Source: Ligustrum vulgare (lineage: Eukaryota > Streptophyta > Magnoliopsida > Lamiales > Oleaceae). From it: a DNA stretch of 64,000 nt. Numbering within the stretch: position 1 is the first letter of the stretch; the number at the start of each line of letters is the position of its first letter. The stretch spans positions 10,081,501-10,145,500 of the forward strand of contig OY743190.1 of the NCBI GenBank assembly GCA_963555705.1, in the 5' to 3' direction. Positions 37,248 to 49,149 of the stretch are shown one piece after another. A model generated the notes under the pieces. The model searched no databases and was not told where the DNA came from. It saw nothing but the letters and a program-made list of their open reading frames with translations. The translations under genes and the position numbers were made by a program.

Positions 37248-37501
37248 CACACTGTCTATTGAGACACCCAATACTTGTGTGTTCAATTTCTGAAATTCAT
37301 GAAAACGGTCACTGAAAGCAGTGATTTCTGAAAACAAAATAACGCAGACATACAAGTGGTATCATCAGCAACCATCAGAGAGTAAAATAAATGGACAATA
37401 TAGTCAAAAGTTAACTCACCAGTGGGACAAACAAACGTGAAGTCCAGTGGGTAGAAAAAGAGAATAACATATTTCTTCCCTATATACTCAGACAGGCTAA
37501 C
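37248..37501 (-). pseudogene. Captured 2-Cys peroxiredoxin exons (copy 2)
   Basis: Exact partner of the exons at 35502-35755 at +1746 bp (37420-37501 and 37248-37327). Both splice sites and the FVCPT cysteine are kept. It arose with the tandem duplication, not by a second capture. Confidence 0.85.
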
Positions 37502-37837
37502 CTGCAGGCAGAAAAACCAGTACCTGTTACAAATGGTATTTATCTTAGATTATTTATTAATTTATTTATTGTTTAAAAAAATAGTTATTAATACTTATTA
37601 AAAATAAAGTTTTTACTTTTTTATTTTTAAAAAATACAATTTCGAAAAATATTACTTCTTTACATACATTTATTGGACCAAAATGAATATGATTTATTAA
37701 ATTGTACTAATTATATAATATTCTCTATAAACAAATCATATTTCAATCCCCTAAATTGATATGATCAGATTCTAACTTACAACAAAAGTGTATGAATTCT
37801 GCTGAGGTTAAACATTGGGAGGCGTGCAACAATATAT

Positions 37838-38155
37838 ATATTGAAAAGGCTGACACAGTCTTCAAGGCAGAAATGGCATATTTGCAGGCTCTTCTATCAA
37901 AAGTGCACAGTAATCAAAGACTAAAAAAATGCAGTCTACTTTAACACAGATGGCCGACAGAGTAGTATAAATGCAGGACACATTTCAGTGTTCAATAATC
38001 CTCATTTCATTTCTAGACTAGAAACACAATATGAAAACATTTCTGGGACATTATTGATTCTTCTTAAATTATAAAAACACTCAAATATGATGAAAAAGAA
38101 ATGCTGTAAATGCCAGTGTAAAGATGAAGAAGAATAGGAGTTCTGTCTATATATA
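37838..38155 (+). repeat. 318-bp dispersed duplication in D, copy 1
   Basis: Matches 41494-41811 at offset 3656 bp with almost no mismatch. It begins with a coding-like stretch (EKADTVFKAEMAYLQALLSK, then VHSNQRLKK) followed by a stop. The protein source is not recognised. Copy 1 lies just before the first exon of the Rep-helicase, copy 2 in its largest intron. Confidence 0.9.
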
Positions 38156-38454
38156 TATTCATGGATAGGGATACATTATGCAGCAAAGAGATGAACATTC
38201 CCTCAAGTAGCAAAAGAAACAAACGAAGGCACTCTTTTGATGACAATGAAGGTTAGTTTTACTTCTGTTATAATGCGACCTCAATCTATTTTTCAAATGA
38301 TCAATGCTTATATAATCAGAAATATAAAGAATAGTTAATAGTTAAACATCAAAAGTGTGATTGTGGACTAGGAACAATAACTAACAGGATATTTAATGAG
38401 GAAGATAGTTTCCATTTGTTTTAAATGTTGCTGTTGGAAGAAAGAGAAGGATGA

Positions 38455-38663
38455 TAATAATTGTGTCAAGCTAGATGATATAACTCAAATTTTTTAGAAT
38501 TTAAACCGGTGCAATTACTGATAGTTATTTGTGTACCTGAGCAATAATGCAGGAAATACCCAGTGCAGGTCAACATTATCATGTATTTCTTTACCTGTAT
38601 GGAGCAAAAATTCATTTTCTGTTACTCCAGGCTTATCAAGTACAACACAGAAATGCATAAATG
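38455..38663. repeat. 209-bp direct repeat in D (copy 1)
   Basis: Recurs at 38991-39199 (offset 536) with few changes. An extra partial copy of its start, with 'actcaaacaacaaacaaaga', lies at 38890-38960. The repeats surround exon 2 of the Rep gene. Confidence 0.9.
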
Positions 38664-38990
38664 AAAAGAGGGATATAAGGACCTTCAAATCATGAATTGT
38701 AAGGAGTGATATTAATACTTAAACCTCAGTAGCGTGAGGGAGGAGTAAATATAGTTGTTGGAAAGGAAACCAAAAAATAAAAATAAAAATAAAACAGTTT
38801 TAGAAGAAATGTATAGTTGTTCTGAGATGTAAGTTAAATAGAAGCATTTCTTTGCAGGGATTGAAGATCATGGGGGAAATGTGTGTGCAGACTCAAACAA
38901 CAAACAAAGAGATGGTAATAATTGTGTCAAGCTATATGATATAACTCAATTTTTTTAGAATTTAAACTCAAACAACAAACAAAGAGATGG

Positions 38991-39199
38991 TAATAATTGT
39001 GTCAAGCTAGATGATATAACTCAAATTTTTTAGAATTTAAATGGGTGCAATTACTGATAGTTATTTGTGTACCTGAGCAATAATGCAGGAAATACCCAGT
39101 GCAGGTCAACATTATCATGTATTTCTTTACCTGTATGGAGCAAAAATTCATCTTCTGTTACTCCAGGCTTATCAAGTACAACACAGAAATGCATAAATG
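38991..39199. repeat. 209-bp direct repeat in D (copy 2)
   Basis: Partner of 38455-38663. It lies in the intron between Rep exons 2 and 3. Confidence 0.9.
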
Positions 39200-40499
39200 T
39201 GTTTAAAGAAATCACAAATGGTAATCCGTGCCTATTACATTATTAGAAAATTATGATTCAATTATAAATAATACATTCTGTCAATAGATTTTTAACTTCG
39301 AAACGTTTCTAAGATCTGATATAATCAATTACAGGTTTGCAAGCAGAGGAAAGTAGATCCTATAGAGCAGGCAACGTCCTGTCTCCAGGTAAACACATGC
39401 TTGGCAATGGAATCAGAAGAACAATTTCTATTCCATTGTCAAAAATAAGGCCAGATAACCATAATTCTCTTATATCGAACCAAACTCACACAGGGTGTAA
39501 CACCAGTAAGTTTCTCTTAAACCATTTCATACAAGTTGTGCCAGTATATACTATAATTTTAACTGGCCTAATGTCTTACAATGTAGGCAAAGTAAACCCA
39601 AGAAATGAAACAATTCCAATAAATGAGTTTGGTGTAAATAAAGGTACAGAAAACCTCATGGCTTTATAACAATTTATATTTAAAGTAAAAAATACATTAT
39701 GATTTATTCATGTATTTGTTACAGAGAACATGCCATGCAATTTGACAGATTCAAATCTCAACATAAACTCAAACAACATGTGCACTACCCAACATATTAT
39801 TTCATCAACAACATTTAGTGATATCACAAATGGTAATTGAAAACTATATCTATTTTATTGTTGGTTTATATTATCAAGTATACATTGCAAATGTTGACAA
39901 GTGCTAACCAATTAGCGTTCTATTTTTGGATAGGAACACAAGCAATAGATAAAAATCACTATAATGCTGTTATTATCAAAAAGTCACACAAGTCTAGGCA
40001 GTATAAAAGAAACGAACCATATAGAACATGCAACGCTCTAACTCCTGGGAAGCACAAATTGGACAACAGAGTTAGAACTAAAGTTGGCAAAGCAACTTCA
40101 AATGTGTGTGTAGATGTCAATTCCACTGGTGTCACAATTGATATTGACACAAATGCAGACAGTGGTGAGCTTTTTCTTAAAACACGACATGTTTTACCAT
40201 TTCCAAAATGCCATTCTCATACAAATTTATTAAATACTACATGATAGAATTAACAAGAATACATTTTTTGAATTCAGAAATAGGAGATATGAATGCAGTG
40301 GAATCTGAAATTTCAAGTAATGAAAACTATGAATGTGGAGGTACTTTTTAAAAACTGAACTATGTTGTTAATAATGAAGCAGTCTATGTTTACATGCTAA
40401 AGACTAAAATGGTATTTTTTTTTTCTTAAGTAGATGATGCACAACCTGGAGATTTTTTAGGAAGAGGTATGTCCATTTTGTTTTTCCTTATTATTTGTA

Positions 40500-40597
40500 T
40501 TTTTCTACATTGCACCTTTAGCAAAACATTATGTCAAATATATAACTACATTAATTGTTGAACTTTATTTGGAAGCAGTTTAGTTTATTACAGAAAA
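40500..40597. repeat. 98-bp direct repeat (partner 41337-41434)
   Basis: 'acattgcacctttagcaaaa' to 'gtttattacagaaaa' is repeated about 837 bp downstream. Both copies are in the 3.2-kb Rep intron. Confidence 0.85.
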
Positions 40598-40837
40598 CCA
40601 TAGATGGTAATAAACACACATTTAACATGTTCACAGTATGTAACATTGGATATGAATAAAGTGACAATTGTTGATGAAGACAAAAAAACTAAACAAATAA
40701 CCCAAATATAAACTTTCAACAAATATAGCACTTGAAATATTGTGCACATAGAAAAGGGGTAATGGAAAACAAATATTGTAATAGGTGAAGTAGCACACAA
40801 TTTAAGCAAGCTACAAGCAATGTTCACAAGGCAGAGC

Positions 40838-40985
40838 AGAGCAAAGCATATTAACTTACCTATGTAGTTTGAGGACAGCCTTAGATCTTCAAGACAATTC
40901 CATTTTGTGGACCTCTCCAAAGGAATTTAACAAAAAAGAAAGATAAAAAAGAATTGGTTAGAGAATAACAAATATGGAGAAATTT
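40838..40985. repeat. 148-bp segment shared with RPA intron 1
   Basis: 'gagcaaagcatattaactta' to 'aacaaatatggagaaa' matches 32518-32660 with few mismatches. It links the largest introns of the two Helitron genes. Confidence 0.85.
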
Positions 40986-41493
40986 TTTTTTAAAAAATCA
41001 TGAAGTAGAAACAAATTGTAATGTATCTGAAGCATAGTCTATGTAATGTATCTGATCTTAGGGGTTTTATAATATGGATAACATGGTTGTGTTTGAAATA
41101 AAATGTAGTAGTTCAGAATACTGTATTTAAATTAAACAGTAAACACATTATTGGTGGACAAAGGATAGTAATAGAGATAATAACAATAATAATAGATATT
41201 CAAAAATATTAATGATATTTATAATTTGTTTACTGTAATGGTTGAAACATGATAGTAATACAGAAGATCTAAACACATTAATGCCACATTCACAATCAAA
41301 ACTGCATATCAATATTTCAGACCAAAAGATTTTGTATTTTTTTACATTGCACCTTTAGCAAAACATTATGTCAAATATATAACTACATTAATTGTTGAAC
41401 TTTATTTGGAAGCAGTTTAGTTTATTACAGAAAATTTTCCTACCTGCCAATATATTTACAAATTTATAAATAAACACATAATCTATAAGTGGC

Positions 41494-41811
41494 ATATTGA
41501 AAAGGCTGACACAGTCTTCAAGGCAGAAATGGCATATTTGCAGGCTCTTCTATCAAAAGTGCACAGTAATCAAAGACTAAAAAAATGCAGTCTACTTTAA
41601 CACAGATGGCCGACAGAGTAGTATAAATGCAGGACACATTTCAGTGTTCAATAATCCTCATTTCATTTCTAGACTAGAAACACAATATGAAAACATTTCT
41701 GGGACATTATTGATTCTTCTTAAATTATAAAAACACTCAAATATGATGAAAAAGAAATGCTGTAAATGCCAGTGTAAAGATGAAGAAGAATAGGAGTTCT
41801 GTCTATATATC
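41494..41811 (+). repeat. 318-bp dispersed duplication in D, copy 2
   Basis: Partner of 37838-38155. It lies in the 3.2-kb intron of the Rep gene. Confidence 0.9.
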
Positions 41812-41879
41812 AAGATTTACTGCATGCTAACATATATATTTTTATTTTTATGGGCTATTTATATTATCACTAGATCTAA

Positions 41880-42540
41880 AAAGAGAAATAAACAACTTAG
41901 ATTCTGAATCCTTCGAAACAAAAAAAATATATATACAACACGAAAAAAGGGTCAGTTTTTACCGATCTACTGTATTTTTTCGATGGCACGCGAACTGAAC
42001 CAGCATACGCTCGAGAAAAATTCTCAGATCTACAAAAACAAAGTATACAAAAAAAAAAATAAGCCAACACTACACCTACGGTTAGTGATAAAAAAGCCAA
42101 CACTACACCAACGGTTAGTGATAAAAAAAAGCCAGACCTTCGGCGAGGCTGCCGGAGCCTGAGCCACAGCCGATCTAGCCACCAAAGCAAAAACCAAAGC
42201 CAACACTACACCAACGGCAAAAATAAATTAATAAACCAACATAAACCGAAAGAAACCTTAAAAACGAGACAGGAAATAGCACCTAAACTTCGAAAATTCT
42301 GAATATGTTGAACGGGAAAGATAATCTGAATAAGCTCGATCGAAAAAAACCATATCAAGTGTAGTAGAAGGCGGAACAAGAACTGTATTAGCTTTGTGAA
42401 GAAGATGAATATTGATGTGTAGTTGAGGAGTCGGCGATTATACCAGAGCCAATTTAGGGTTTTTTCTGTCGTCAGTCGTGAATGCGAGAGAGTGAGTTGG
42501 TTTAGATATTTAGGGTAAAAAACCAATAATTGTAGTGAAG
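41880..42540 (-). other. Reverse-strand gene-leader-like region
   Basis: Read on the minus strand it has 'aaaaaaccctaaattggctc' (about 42465-42445), typical of plant 5' leaders, then short frames of no known family. Within it, 'aagccaacactacaccaacg' recurs near 42060, 42097 and 42196, with 'gttagtgataaaa' after the first two. This could be the 5' end of a captured host gene lying antisense in the Rep intron. Confidence 0.3.
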
Positions 42541-43665
42541 CTTCTGGACCATGACAATATTAAAATACCGATATTCTTTTCCATTTCCCAATGCATTTTA
42601 CTTTAACATAATTTTTGTTTGAAAAACATGTTTTTAAACGTATTTTTTTACACAATTTTTCAAATCACTTTTAACTATATACATTTTCTCTTCAATTTTC
42701 AACCACACATTTTATCCAAAAAATATAAAAATATATATTTTTAAACAAAAAAGTTTTAACAAGATCTTATTATTGGTGTGTTTATAAATCAAATTTTAAA
42801 TTACATAATTCTCCAAATCAATCCCTAATCATACACATTTTCTTCTCCCTTTTTTAACCACATATTTACCTTGAAAAATATAAAAAATCTGGCTTATAAT
42901 CCAGATTCAGCCTCTGAACAGAGAAGTTTTGGTTTGTTTGACCATTTTCTTTCAAAATGTGGAAAAGATTTTCTTAACTTTTGGATGAGAAAATCATTTT
43001 CATGTTACATGGGAAATGTTTTTTTTTCCACGTTTGATTAATTTTATTGTTGTAAATTGATTTTTTTTTCAAAAAATAACATTACCTTTATCAAGTATAA
43101 ATGTGTTGAAAATGTAAAAAAATAAAATAAAATAACAAAATTGTACTTTATTTCAAGCAAAATGGAAAATAATGTAAACAACGCAACTTGGCAAATTTCT
43201 CATTTTTCTCATTTAGAAAATTAAATCAATCAAATAATTTCAATTGATTTTCCACGAAAAAATTTCTCAAGTAAAATAGAAAATAATGTAAACAACGCAA
43301 CTTGAAAAAATTCTCATTTTTTGCATATAGAAAATTAAACCAATCAAATACTTTGAATTGATTTTTCAAGAAAATCTTTTTCAAGCAAAATCAACTCCTT
43401 GGAAAATATTTTCTTTCAACCCATTTTCTACCTTCGCAATCAAACACATCCTTGCTCTTTCTAAATCAATTGTAAACAACACAATTTTTCAAACCAACGT
43501 TCGAACCATGTTTTATATCTCCATTTATTAACCATACATTTAAGCTCAAAACCATAAGTCCCCGTCTGCGTTATGAAATTGGTCTTTTTTGATACATCAA
43601 AATAAATTATTGTTGCATAATTTAATTGAATATTCAAATATTTTGACGTTAAATTATATTTACAG
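42541..43665. repeat. AT-rich intron sequence with 112-bp tandem repeat
   Basis: 'aaaataatgtaaacaacgca' occurs near 43168 and 43279, each followed by matching 'cattt...agaaaattaaa.caatcaaat' text, a tandem repeat at 43155-43400. The remainder is AT-rich with no coding signal. Confidence 0.6.
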
Positions 43666-46600
43666 ACTATTGGGACATTGAAGACCCTTCATTTAAATGT
43701 GAATTTTGTGGAGCTTTCTTTTGGTATGAAGAGAGGGTTGAAAAACAATATAATACATTGAAGCCGAAATTCTCTCTATATTGTATGCAAGGTAAAGTGG
43801 AGCTTCCTAAGTTGAAAGAACCTCCTCAACTACTCAACGATCTATTTTATGGTGGTAGCGAAAAAAGTAAACATTTTTTGGAAAACATTCGATCATACAA
43901 CATGATGTTTTCTTTCACATCAATGGGTGGGAAGATTGACTCAAGTGTGAATCAAGGTAGAGGTCTTCCTGTATTTAGATTGCATGGTCAAAACTATCAT
44001 ATGATTGGAAGTCTGTTGCCTAATGGGAGTTCTTTGCCGAAGTTTGCTCAGCTTTATATTTATGACACAGATAATGAGGTGTCAAATAGGATAAATGCTG
44101 TCAGGTGATTATTTTTAATGTTCATTTGTTTTATTATCAACAATTTACACTCCACTACTTCTGTTATCAAATATTGACTTCGTCCATATTTTACGCAGTC
44201 GAAATAATGACATTAATAAGCTACATGCTGAGATTGTCACTGATTTGAAAATGATGTTGGATGACAACAACGTTTTAGTAAAGTCCTTCAGAATGGTAAG
44301 GGATACAATTCGAGAACCCATGTCTTCAAATGTAAAACTTAGACTCATTGGGAGGAGAGAACAAGATGGGAGGAGATATAATTTACCCTCTGTATCTGAA
44401 GTTGCTGCGTTGATTGTTGGTGACTTTGAAACATCTCCATCTGATAGAGATATCATCGTTGAAACACAATCGGGTGTATTGAAACGAATTAATGAGTTAA
44501 ATGCTTCGTATCTTGGGCTCCAATATCCATTACTTTTCCCATACGGTGAAGACGAATATCGAGAAGATGTTCCATTCAAAGAAACCAATACAACGTTGAC
44601 AGCCAGAAGAAAAAAGATTAGTATGAGAGAGTTTTTTGCATATAGATTGCAAGACAGAGAGCACGAATCCTCAAATATTTTATATTCAAAAAGGTTGTTT
44701 CAACAATTTTTGGTAGATGCTTATACAATGGTTGAAACTTCACGTATATCTTATATACGCACTCACCAGAAAGAATTGAGATCCGAGATGTATAGAGGAC
44801 TGTCTGATGCAATCTTAAGAGGGGAGACTAATCCTGCTTCACAAGGGCAGCGCATCATCTTACCATCTTCTTTTACAGGTATAACACGATAGCAAGTATA
44901 TTGTCTATCTTTCCCCATTGTAGATTGATTTTATTTTTCGCTCAAATATTATTATTTGCCCCTACTTAAACACTGTACATGTGATAAATGCTGAATTACA
45001 AATGTCAATATTTAGATAAGATATACATAGGGTATAAAGACAATGTGTGGTATTACTTTTATGCTATAGGTGCAGCTCGATATATGATTCAAAATTATCA
45101 AGATGCAATGGCAATTTGTAAGTGGGCTGGATATCCTGACTTATTTATAACATTTACCTGTAATCCGAAATGGCCAGAGTTGGCTAGATTTGTTGAGAAG
45201 AGAGGTTTAAAACCTGAGGATCGACCAGATATAGTTTGCAGAATATTCAAAATCAAGCTTGATCGCTTGATCAAAGATTTGAGACAAAACAAGATATTTG
45301 GAAGAGTTAAAGCAGGTAATAATCTATTTCATTTCATTTTTTTGTTTTCAAATAGATAATTCATTTTTGTTATGAATATTATGAGTATCAATACTATACA
45401 ATGTATATTCTAAGTGTTGCTAATTTTATTTTTCTATGTGTTTTCTTTTGTACTCATTGTCTAACATCACAAACTATAATTGCAGTTATATATACTATTG
45501 AGTTCCAAAAACGAGGGTTGCCACATGCACATATATTGCTTTTTTTGTATCAAGAAGACAAGTACCCAACAGGTGAAGATATTGACAAAATAATTTCTGC
45601 CGAGATCCTCGATGAAGCAAGTGATCCAAACTACTATTTTGCAATTAAAAGTTTGATGATGCATGGCCCATGTGGTAGTCTAAGGAAAAATTCACCGTGT
45701 ATGTTGGATGGGAAGTGTACAAAGCATTTTACCAAAATGTATACAGAATTCACTACAGTAGATGAAGATGGCTATCCAATTTATAGACGGAGAGACAATG
45801 GAAGAACAATTACAAAAAGTGGAATTGAGTTAGATAACAGATATGTAGTGCCACACAATCGTTAATTGCTGCTGAAATATGGTGCTCATATAAATGTCGA
45901 GTGGTGTAACCAATCAAGATCGATTAAATATCTTTTTAAATATGTCAACAAAGGACACGATCGAGTCACCGCAACTTTTTACCAGAATACCGGAGACAAT
46001 GAGAATGATGTACAAAGAAATGTGGATGAAATAAAGATGTACTATGACTGCAGATATATCTCACCATGTGAGGCATCTTGGAGAATTTTTGGATTTGATA
46101 TTCATTACAGAGACCCTCCAGTTGAGAGATTGAATCTTCATCTTCCTAATGAGCAATACATCATTTTCTCTGATACTGATACAATTGATACTGTCATGAG
46201 CCGACCTACCGTGAGTCAATCAATGTTCTCAGCATGGATGGAAGCTAATAGAAAATATGTGGAAGCAAGAAAGTTAAGTTATGCAGAGTTCCCTACTAAG
46301 TTTGTATGGAAGCAATCATCAAGAGAGTGGCAACCAAGAAAGCGTGGATTTTCGATTGGGCGAATGTTTTATGTCCCCCTGGTAGTGGTGAGAAGTATTA
46401 TCTGAGGACTCTTCTCAATATTGTTCGAGGACCAAGAAGTTATGAAGAAATAAGGAGAGTAAATGGTGTTCAATATGATTCTTTTAGAGATGCTTGCTAT
46501 GCACTTGGTTTATTAGACGATGACAAAGAGTATGTGGATGGTATAGTCGAGGCAAGTCATTGGGGATCTGCTACATACTTGAGAACTTTATTTGCAACAT

Positions 46601-49149
46601 TACTAATATCGGGGTCTTTGTCAAGACCAGAATATGTTTGGGAAGAGAGTTGGCGTTACCTATCAGACGACATTCTCTATAGACAACGCCAAATTTTGAA
46701 TCATGAAGGTATTAACATATTCAATTCATAAGTTCAATATGCAACAATAGTATATGAAATTGTAACAATTAATATGTTACATTAACCTAATTAATATTTT
46801 CTACTTATTGCAATACGCAGGCCTGGAATTAAGTGATGAACAAATAAAAGATTACACTCTTTTGGAGATAGAAAATATTTTGCAAAGTAGTGGTAAAAGT
46901 CTTCGTGAGTATGATACAATGCCTTTTCCTCATATTATGAATAATTTTGTTCGGCGAAATAGACTCATACAAGATGAACTACACTATGATAGAAATTCAT
47001 TGGCTGAAAGCCACAATGTCTTGGTATCGAATCTGAACGAAGAACAACGTAATGTCTACGAGACAATAATGTGTGCTGTTGAAAATGATAAAGGAGGGGT
47101 GTTCTTTCTTTATGGTTATGGTGGTACGGGTAAGACGTATGTGTGGAAAACATTGTCTGCGGCTTTGAGATCAAAAGGAGAAATTGTGTTGACAGTAGCA
47201 TCGAGTGGTATAGCATCTCTTCTTCTGCCAGGAGGAAGAACAGCCCATTCTAGATTTGCAATTCCTCTTACTCCGAATGAAGACTCAACATGTAACGTTA
47301 AGCAAGGGTCTCCACTTGCAGAGTTAATTGTTAGATCTAAACTTATCATTTGGGATGAGGCACCAATGATGCACAGGTATTGGATACTATCTATTGTTTA
47401 AGACATGTTACATATTTCTATATTGTCTTCGTCAACTGTTATTATCATATCTATTTGCTCTACTATTGTTGTTCTTTTTTTTATTATTATTTCTAATATT
47501 TCTCATATACTTCTAATAAATTTCATATTTTACCTATGACGCATAGATATTGCTTTGAAGCTTTGGACAAGACGATGAGAGATATTTTAAGGTTTAGCAA
47601 TCCGTTGAGCATGCAACGACCTTTTGGGGGTAAAACGATTGTTTTTGGTGGAGATTTCAGACAGATTTTACCAGTGATTCCTAAAGGTAGTAGGCAAGAT
47701 ATTGTGCTAGCAACCATCAACTCCTCATACTTGTGGATAGATTGTAAAGTTTTGAGATTGACCAAAAACATGAGACTTCAAAATCTTGGATCAGACAATC
47801 ATTCTTCTGAATTGAAAGCCTTTTCCGATTGGATATCAAGTATTGGAGATGGAACAACGGGTGGTGCAAATGATGGTCATGCAACTATTGACATACCTGA
47901 AGACATTTTGATAAAGGATTTTGCAAGTTCTGTTGCAGCAATTGTTGAAAGCACGTATCCATCGTTCTTAGATAATATTTATAGCCCAGCATATTTGCAA
48001 GAAAGAGCAATACTTGCTCCAACTCTTGAGATTGTTGAATCAGTTAATGAATATATGTCATCTCTCAACCTTACAGAAGATAAGACATATTTCAGTTCTG
48101 ATTCAACATGCAAGTCAGATTCAAATGTTGAGATACTTGAAGACATTCATACTCCAGAGTTTTTGAATAGCATTAGATGTTCAGGAGTGCCTAATCATAT
48201 GTTGAAGTTGAAGGTTGGAGTTCCAGTTATGTTATTGAGAAATATTGATCATTCGACTGGCCTCTGTAATGGGACTAGACTGGTAATTACAAGACTTGGT
48301 AATCATGTTTTGGAGGCGAAGGTTATTTCTGGAAGCAATGCTGGGCATAAAGTTTTTATTCCAAGAATGACTTTAACTCCATCAGACCCGAGATTACCTT
48401 TTAAGTTCCAACGAAGACAGTTTCCTTTGATTGTTTCATATGCCATGACAATCAACAAGAGTCAGGGTCAGTCTCTTTCGCATGTCGGACTCTATCTAAG
48501 AAAACCAGTATTCAGTCACGGTCAACTGTATGTAGCTGTTTATCGAGTAACCAATCGGTCTGGATTGAAGATATTAATTTGTGACAAAGACGGACAACCA
48601 ACAAATTCAACCACAAATGTAGTTTTTAAAGAAGTTTTCCAGAACTTAGATTAAATATGTTAACTTTTCAACATTAATTAGTGATTACTGTTATCCTGTT
48701 AATTATCTTTTGACTTACGCTGCTATCATATTAAATTATCTTTGACTTACATATATTATTATGTCAACATTGGAATTTTATAATGTTTTCTATTGAAATA
48801 AAACACAAGAACTACATTTACCGTGCATCGCACGGGTAAGAACTAGTCTTCTATATATTAGAAGGATAGCTTCCCGCTTAGCTGTCCCCGCTCAAGCACA
48901 TTTCTGCATACAAGGGAGAAAAAAATGGTGATCGTGGTCCCACCATCAAAATTCAAATTTTTCTCAATATATCAAAGTGTTTTGTCTTCTGCAGCAGCTC
49001 CAAGGACGTGATTCTACGGTCCAGCTTTTACAAGTTGCTTCTCCCATACGCTCCATACCTCTCTCTTCTGCTACTCTCATCCTCTCCCATACGCACAGGC
49101 CACAGTCAATTACTCAGTAACCAGACCTCCAAATCTCTTTGCAAATGCC

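Larger units (their letters stand above)
36021..37766. repeat. 1746-bp tandem duplication, copy 2
   Basis: Second copy. It contains RPA-like exons 8-11 (36069-36189, 36266-36448, 36535-36585, 36669-36812) without the first seven exons, so it cannot make the protein by itself. The duplication begins in RPA intron 7. Confidence 0.95.
38191..48654 (+). pseudogene. Helitron Rep-helicase, 14 exons, one stop and one frameshift
   Basis: Rolling-circle transposase. Eight small N-terminal exons (38191-38251, 38858-38912, 39335-39505, 39587-39643, 39725-39832, 39934-40164, 40278-40340, 40434-40466) are all joined by phase-1 introns and encode a Ser/Asn-rich region starting MNIPSSSKRNKRR. After a 3.2-kb intron come 43666-44104, 44199-44878, 45070-45315, 45486-46708, 46821-47376 and 47547-48654. 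Domains: zinc finger (KCEFC, FWYEE); Helitron-like N domain (FFAYRLQDRE, SYIRTHQKELRSEM); Rep nuclease with HUH motif LPHAHILLFL and paired tyrosines KYLFKYVNKGHDR; PIF1/SF1 helicase with Walker A YGGTGKT, Walker [17 protein letters not shown] and INKSQGQS. Lesions: TAA at 45863-45865 where the E copy has Tyr, and a 1-nt loss near 46373. The near-terminal motif reads YVAVYRVT, where SRVT is usual. The first ATG is well supported by phases but not proven. Confidence 0.85.
31463..48846 (+). mobile_element. Helitron D, 17.4 kb, autonomous-type
   Basis: The 5' end TCTATATATTATATAAAAGC directly follows C's CTAG. The 3' end is CCGTGCATCGCACGG then GTAAGAA and CTAG (48843-48846), followed by T. It encodes both proteins expected of a plant Helitron: an RPA70-like ssDNA-binding protein (32151-35066) and a Rep-helicase (38191-48654). 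Each has only one or two inactivating lesions, so loss of function is recent. It also holds a 1746-bp tandem duplication, captured peroxiredoxin exons in reverse orientation, a reverse-strand leader-like region (about 41880-42540), and several internal duplications. Confidence 0.9.

Noticed and set aside
34275..37766. Two separate RPA genes
   Set aside because: The second copy has only exons 8-11 and comes from a tandem duplication, so it is not an independent gene.
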